NCBI GenBank assembly: GCA_041744735.1 | Contig: JBGTKH010000237.1 | Span: 1-8,041, forward strand | Length of the DNA: 8,041 nt | Direction of reading: 5' to 3' | Source: JBGTKH01 sp041744735 | GTDB taxonomy: Bacteria > Planctomycetota > Planctomycetia > Pirellulales > Pirellulaceae | Shown: positions 4,799-8,041 of the stretch, piece by piece | Numbering within the stretch: the stretch's first letter is position 1 | How the letters are laid out: each line of letters opens with the position of its first letter | Position numbers and translations under genes: made by a program | Notes under the pieces: generated by a model | The model's input: the letters and a program-made list of their open reading frames with translations, nothing else | The model's database searches: none | Told to the model about the DNA's origin: nothing

Positions 4799-5248
4799 AT
4801 GCAAATCTGGGTCGACGCCGACGCTTGTCCAGGCGCAATCAAGGAGCTGCTGTTTCGCGCCGCCAGTCGAACCAAGACCAAGTTGACGCTGGTCGCCAAT
4901 CAGCCCCTGCGCACGCCGCGTTCCGAGTTCATCGACAGCTTGCTCGTCCCGGCGGGCATGAACGTCGCCGATCGACGCATCGTGGAATTGGTTGAGCCGG
5001 GCGATCTCGTGATTACGGCTGACATTCCGCTGGCTGCGGAAGTGGTCGCCAACGGCGGACAGGCCCTCGATCCTCGCGGCGAGTTGTACACGGATGCCAA
5101 CGTCGGCGAGCGGCTCGCCGTGCGGAATCTCTTTGATGAACTACGCGGGGGAGGTCAGATCACCGGGGGACCGGCGAACTTCAGCGCCAAGGACCGACAA
5201 GCGTTTGCGAATCAACTCGATCGCTGGCTGACGGCAGCGAAGGATTGA
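4799..5248 (+). CDS. yaiI: YaiI/YqxD family protein (UPF0178, DUF188)
   Basis: A 149-residue protein from ATG 4799 to TGA 5246-5248, matching the usual family length of about 150. Family hallmarks are all present: IWVDADACP (residues 3-11) with an Asp cluster, LVANQPLRTP (31-40), GDLVITADIPLAAE (68-81), LDPRGELYT, TGGP near residue 120 and a KDRQAFANQLDRWL C-terminal helix. The Asp-rich N-terminus and ITADIPLA motif suggest a PIN/NYN-like, possibly metal-dependent nuclease fold; the cellular role of the family is not established. It is cytoplasmic, with no signal peptide. It reads rightward from a divergent promoter region, possibly after a short leader frame. The next gene starts 152 bp later after its own possible promoter, so yaiI may be monocistronic. 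The family assignment is very secure. Confidence 0.93.
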   Translation: MQIWVDADACPGAIKELLFRAASRTKTKLTLVANQPLRTPRSEFIDSLLVPAGMNVADRRIVELVEPGDLVITADIPLAAEVVANGGQALDPRGELYTDANVGERLAVRNLFDELRGGGQITGGPANFSAKDRQAFANQLDRWLTAAKD

Positions 5249-5323
5249 CCCGCTCTCGATTGGATGGAAGCCTTGGAAAGTTTCGCCAGCGTGTTGAACA
5301 CCTCGCCGTTGCCGCAGTTCGAC

Positions 5324-5329
5324 TATGAT
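5324..5329 (+). promoter_or_regulatory. Possible -10 box upstream of the esterase
   Basis: TATGAT, two changes from TATAAT, lies 71 nt before the esterase ATG at 5401 in the 152-bp gap after yaiI. No -35 hexamer is seen at 16-18 bp. This is the best candidate in the gap, but the evidence is weak. Confidence 0.22.
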
Positions 5330-5400
5330 AAACGCTCGACTACGGCATAACGATCGGCATCGAGCGGACGTAGCGCAACAAGTTGTGTGAGAAGCAAAGT

Positions 5401-6933
5401 ATGAATCAGCGACGTTTGCCGATTGTCACCGCCTTGCTACTGATGCTGATCGGTTTTAGCACACCACCACTCGCCCTCGCGGAACTGCGCCTGTCAGGCA
5501 TCTTCAGCGATCACGTGGTCTTGCAGCGTGGGCGACCTGCGACGGTTTGGGGTTGGGCTGGAAGAGGCGAGCAAGTCACTGTGACGTTCGCCGGACAGAA
5601 CGTGGCCACGACGGCCGACGACACGGGAGCGTGGTCTGTCAGATTGGCGCCCATGACATCGAATGCCGAAGGTCGCGACCTTTCTGTGCGCTGTAACGGC
5701 GAGTCCGTGCTGCTGCGAGATGTCGTGGTGGGAGATATCTGGCACGCCAGCGGCCAGTCCAATGTGGCAATGACGGTCGGCGCAGTTGCGAAGCGACTTC
5801 CACAGGCTCAGCACGACATCACCGCCGCGCAGCTACCTGCCATTCGCTTTCGGCGCATCAACGAAAATGAATCCGCAATGCCACTGGATGATTTACCAAT
5901 CAAGGACGGCTGGACCGTGTGCTCACCCGGCACCGTTGGAAACGTTTCAGCCGCGGCGTTCTACTTCACGCGCAATCTGCACGCGGAACTCACAGTCCCG
6001 ATCGGCGTGATCGACTCGTCGCGCGGAGGAACTCCGATCGAACCGTTCATTCCTCGCGAGGCTTTCACATCGCATCCGACGCTGCGTCGTGAGTTGGAAC
6101 TCGGCGATCAAGGCGATCTCCTGGGTATCTGGAAACTACCGGGCGGAGTTCGCGCCCGCGATGCGAACTGGTTGCCCGGCCGCCTGTTCCATTCACGAAT
6201 TGCTCCGATCACTCGCTTCGCCGTGCGTGGTGCGATCTGGTATCAGGGCGAGTCGAACTGCGGCGACGGCGAAGACCCGCGCGATTACCAGCACAAAATG
6301 CGGGCATTGATTACCGGCTGGCGGCAAGCCATTGGCAATGACGAGCTACCGTTCTATTTCGTGCAACTCCCCGGCAGCGGCGCTCGGGCCGGCTGGCCGT
6401 ATCTGCGCGAGCAACAGCGGCTGAGCGCGGATCTGCCGCATACCGGAATGGTAGTCACGATTGATCTACTCGATGGCGACATTCATCCGCCAAACAAGTT
6501 CGACGTCGGCCAGCGGCTTGCACGATGGGCGCTGGCAAAAGAATATGGAAAGAGGATTCCGTACAGCGGACTGCTGTTTGAGCGGGCAGAGTTCGCGGAC
6601 GGACGGGCAACCGTCCACTTCGCCCATGCCGAGAGTGGGCTGATGGTCGCGATCAAAGATGGATTAGCCGCACCGGCAGAGAGTCCTCAAACAAAGCTCT
6701 CGCATTTCGAGTTGGCCGACAACACGGGCCGTTGGCATCCGGCTCAAGCAGTTATCACTGGTTCCGCGGTGATCGTTCGTAACCCGGAATTACCGAAGCC
6801 GGTGGCCGTTCGATATGCGTACGCTGTCGATCCGCAACACTGCCATCTCTACAATCGCGATGGCCTGCCGGCATCGCCGTTTTGCTCGCATCCCGAGTTG
6901 CTAAGCTACGCACCGGAATTGCCCGAGGACTAA
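5401..6933 (+). CDS. Exported sialate O-acetylesterase-like carbohydrate esterase (SASA family)
   Basis: A 510-residue protein from ATG 5401 to TAA 6931-6933. A TTG at 5383 would spoil the signal peptide, so 5401 is preferred. Residues 1 to about 27 are a classic signal peptide (MNQRRLP, hydrophobic core, cleavage after ALA). A beta domain follows, with the family-typical LSGIFSDHVVLQRG. The SGNH-type hydrolase core has SGQSN with probable nucleophile Ser120, WYQGESN (280-286), and a DGDIHPP block with His362 and Asp360 as likely catalytic partners. The family removes O-acetyl groups from sialic acid or other acylated sugars; in planctomycetes a plant or algal glycan substrate is equally likely. 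It acts outside the cytoplasm. A sulfatase gene follows after 61 bp, suggesting joint removal of glycan decorations. All key motifs are intact. Confidence 0.9.
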   Translation: MNQRRLPIVTALLLMLIGFSTPPLALAELRLSGIFSDHVVLQRGRPATVWGWAGRGEQVTVTFAGQNVATTADDTGAWSVRLAPMTSNAEGRDLSVRCNGESVLLRDVVVGDIWHASGQSNVAMTVGAVAKRLPQAQHDITAAQLPAIRFRRINENESAMPLDDLPIKDGWTVCSPGTVGNVSAAAFYFTRNLHAELTVPIGVIDSSRGGTPIEPFIPREAFTSHPTLRRELELGDQGDLLGIWKLPGGVRARDANWLPGRLFHSRIAPITRFAVRGAIWYQGESNCGDGEDPRDYQHKMRALITGWRQAIGNDELPFYFVQLPGSGARAGWPYLREQQRLSADLPHTGMVVTIDLLDGDIHPPNKFDVGQRLARWALAKEYGKRIPYSGLLFERAEFADGRATVHFAHAESGLMVAIKDGLAAPAESPQTKLSHFELADNTGRWHPAQAVITGSAVIVRNPELPKPVAVRYAYAVDPQHCHLYNRDGLPASPFCSHPELLSYAPELPED

Positions 6934-6994
6934 CACACTTCGTCATTGCCACAACCGCCGGGAACTAACGCCGTCTCGCACACGGAAGGTAACG

Positions 6995-8041
6995 ATGGGG
7001 CTGAAAGGAAACAAGACGATGCTTCATTCACGATGCGTCACTATGCTGCTGATGGGAATGCTAGTCGGTTCGGCCGGGGCCGCGGATCGGCCGAATGTGA
7101 TCATTGTGATTACCGACGACCAGGGTTATGGCGATCTGTCGTGTCATGGTAACCCAGTTGTCCGCACGCCGAACTTGGATCGGCTACACGCCGAGAGCCT
7201 GCGGCACGCGGATTTTCACGTCGCTCCGATGTGTACGCCGACGCGCGGCCAGTTGATGACCGGGCTGGATGCCTTTCGCAACGGTGCGATGAACGTCAGT
7301 AGCGGGCGGACGCTGCTGCGGCGCGGGCTGCCTACGATGGCGGATGTCTTTGCGGCGTCCGGTTATCGCACGGGCATCTTCGGCAAGTGGCACTTGGGTG
7401 ACAACTATCCCTATCGCCCCAACGATCGCGGTTTTCACGAGGCAGTCTGGTTTCCCTCGTCGCACATCAATTCCGTTCCCGACTATTGGAACAACGATTA
7501 CTTCGACGACGTCTATCTGCACAGCGGCCAGAGGCAACAGTATGAAGGGTACTGCACCGACATCTTCTTCGGGCAAGCGCTCCAGTGGATGAAGCAGCAG
7601 GCTGATTTGGGTCAACCGTTTTTCACTTACCTACCGTTGAATGCACCGCATGGTCCGCTGTTCGTTCCGGATCGGTATCGCCAGCCGGTTCGCGAACGAT
7701 TGGCTGCCGCGGCAGAGCAATTGCCGGGGCTCGCGGCGGACCAGCGATCGTCGCTCGTTAGCTTCCTGGCGATGATCGAAAATATCGACGAGAACATTGG
7801 CCGGCTGGAATCGTTTCTGGCCGATAATCGTCTGCGGGACAACACGATCCTGATTTTTCTGACAGACAACGGCAGCACGTTCGGGCCGCGCTATTACAAC
7901 GCCGGCATGAAGGGCGGCAAGACGACGCTCTGGGAAGGCGGACACCGCGTTCCGCTTTTCGTGCGCTGGCCGGCAGGAAATCTCGGCAAGCCGCGCGACA
8001 TCAACGAGCTGACTCACGTGCAGGATCTGTTGCCGACACTG
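6995..8041 (+). CDS. Exported type I sulfatase, C-terminus beyond the window
   Basis: The frame runs open from ATG 6995 to the right edge (349 residues seen; full members usually have 450-600). GGAAGG (6984-6989) precedes this start; an in-frame ATG at 7019 with AAAGGA upstream is an alternative. A signal peptide ends near AGAA (residue about 30). The alkaline-phosphatase-type core follows: metal-binding Asp41-Asp42, the maturation motif CTPTR-GQLMTG with Cys80 as the formylglycine precursor, GKWHLG (130-135), His219 in HGP, Asp291-Asn292 in TDNGS, and Lys309 and His317 in GGKTTLWEGGH. All catalytic positions I can check are present, so it should be active after conversion by a formylglycine-generating enzyme encoded elsewhere. 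It hydrolyses sulfate esters, probably on polysaccharides; the substrate class cannot be told from this part. It is probably co-transcribed with the esterase. Confidence 0.93.
   Translation, partial: MGLKGNKTMLHSRCVTMLLMGMLVGSAGAADRPNVIIVITDDQGYGDLSCHGNPVVRTPNLDRLHAESLRHADFHVAPMCTPTRGQLMTGLDAFRNGAMNVSSGRTLLRRGLPTMADVFAASGYRTGIFGKWHLGDNYPYRPNDRGFHEAVWFPSSHINSVPDYWNNDYFDDVYLHSGQRQQYEGYCTDIFFGQALQWMKQQADLGQPFFTYLPLNAPHGPLFVPDRYRQPVRERLAAAAEQLPGLAADQRSSLVSFLAMIENIDENIGRLESFLADNRLRDNTILIFLTDNGSTFGPRYYNAGMKGGKTTLWEGGHRVPLFVRWPAGNLGKPRDINELTHVQDLLPTL

Noticed and set aside
5494..5814. Minus-strand ORFs inside the esterase
   Set aside because: They overlap the conserved SASA domain and have no ribosome binding site or recognisable sequence.
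6946..7152. Plus-strand 68-codon ORF at the start of the sulfatase
   Set aside because: It is the wrong frame over the sulfatase signal peptide and first metal-binding motif.
7184..8017. Long minus-strand ORFs opposite the sulfatase
   Set aside because: The plus strand carries an intact sulfatase with all catalytic motifs; the antisense frames are a by-product of GC-biased codons.

Overview
The window most likely comes from a planctomycete, probably of the Pirellulales type. This is inferred from gene content and not from a marker gene. The signs are a secreted sialate-O-acetylesterase-like enzyme followed directly by a secreted sulfatase, membrane proteins carrying an 'FSIRxLMLLT' motif that I associate with planctomycete proteins, a small four-cysteine protein of a type I associate with the same phylum, and small genes scattered on both strands. 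No rRNA, tRNA, CRISPR array or transposase was seen.

Bases 1-717 hold the C-terminal two thirds of a metallophosphoesterase. Its first metal-binding block is missing, and in its place is about 180 bp of GC-rich sequence made of inverted repeats. Bases 718-1514 are a leftward cluster: a 64-residue four-cysteine protein (1320-1514) whose end overlaps the start of a conserved hypothetical protein (1073-1357), then an in-frame coding-like tail without a start (932-1072), then a 65-residue two-helix membrane protein (731-928). Rightward from the same divergent region (1515-1635) run a double-TM2-domain membrane protein (1636-2049) and two tandemly duplicated eight-helix membrane proteins (2068-2853 and 2850-3629), closely packed as a three-gene unit.

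Bases 3630-4232 are poor in genes. They hold one possible 54-residue leftward gene with a good ribosome binding site, a perfect 7-bp inverted repeat, and coding-like fragments on both strands with no convincing start. A leftward small DNA-binding-like protein (4233-4538) faces a rightward YaiI/YqxD family gene (4799-5248), which is preceded by a 29-codon leader-like ORF. Both divergent intergenic regions carry the same inverted arrangement, ATTCTA-N21-TAGAAT, which I read as back-to-back -10 boxes or an operator.

The right end (5401-8041) is a catabolic pair: a 510-residue exported SASA-family esterase and, 61 bp later, an exported type I sulfatase with the CTPTR formylglycine motif, cut off by the window edge. 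Together they fit removal of acetyl and sulfate decorations from a glycan. The membrane cluster in the middle has no assignable function.
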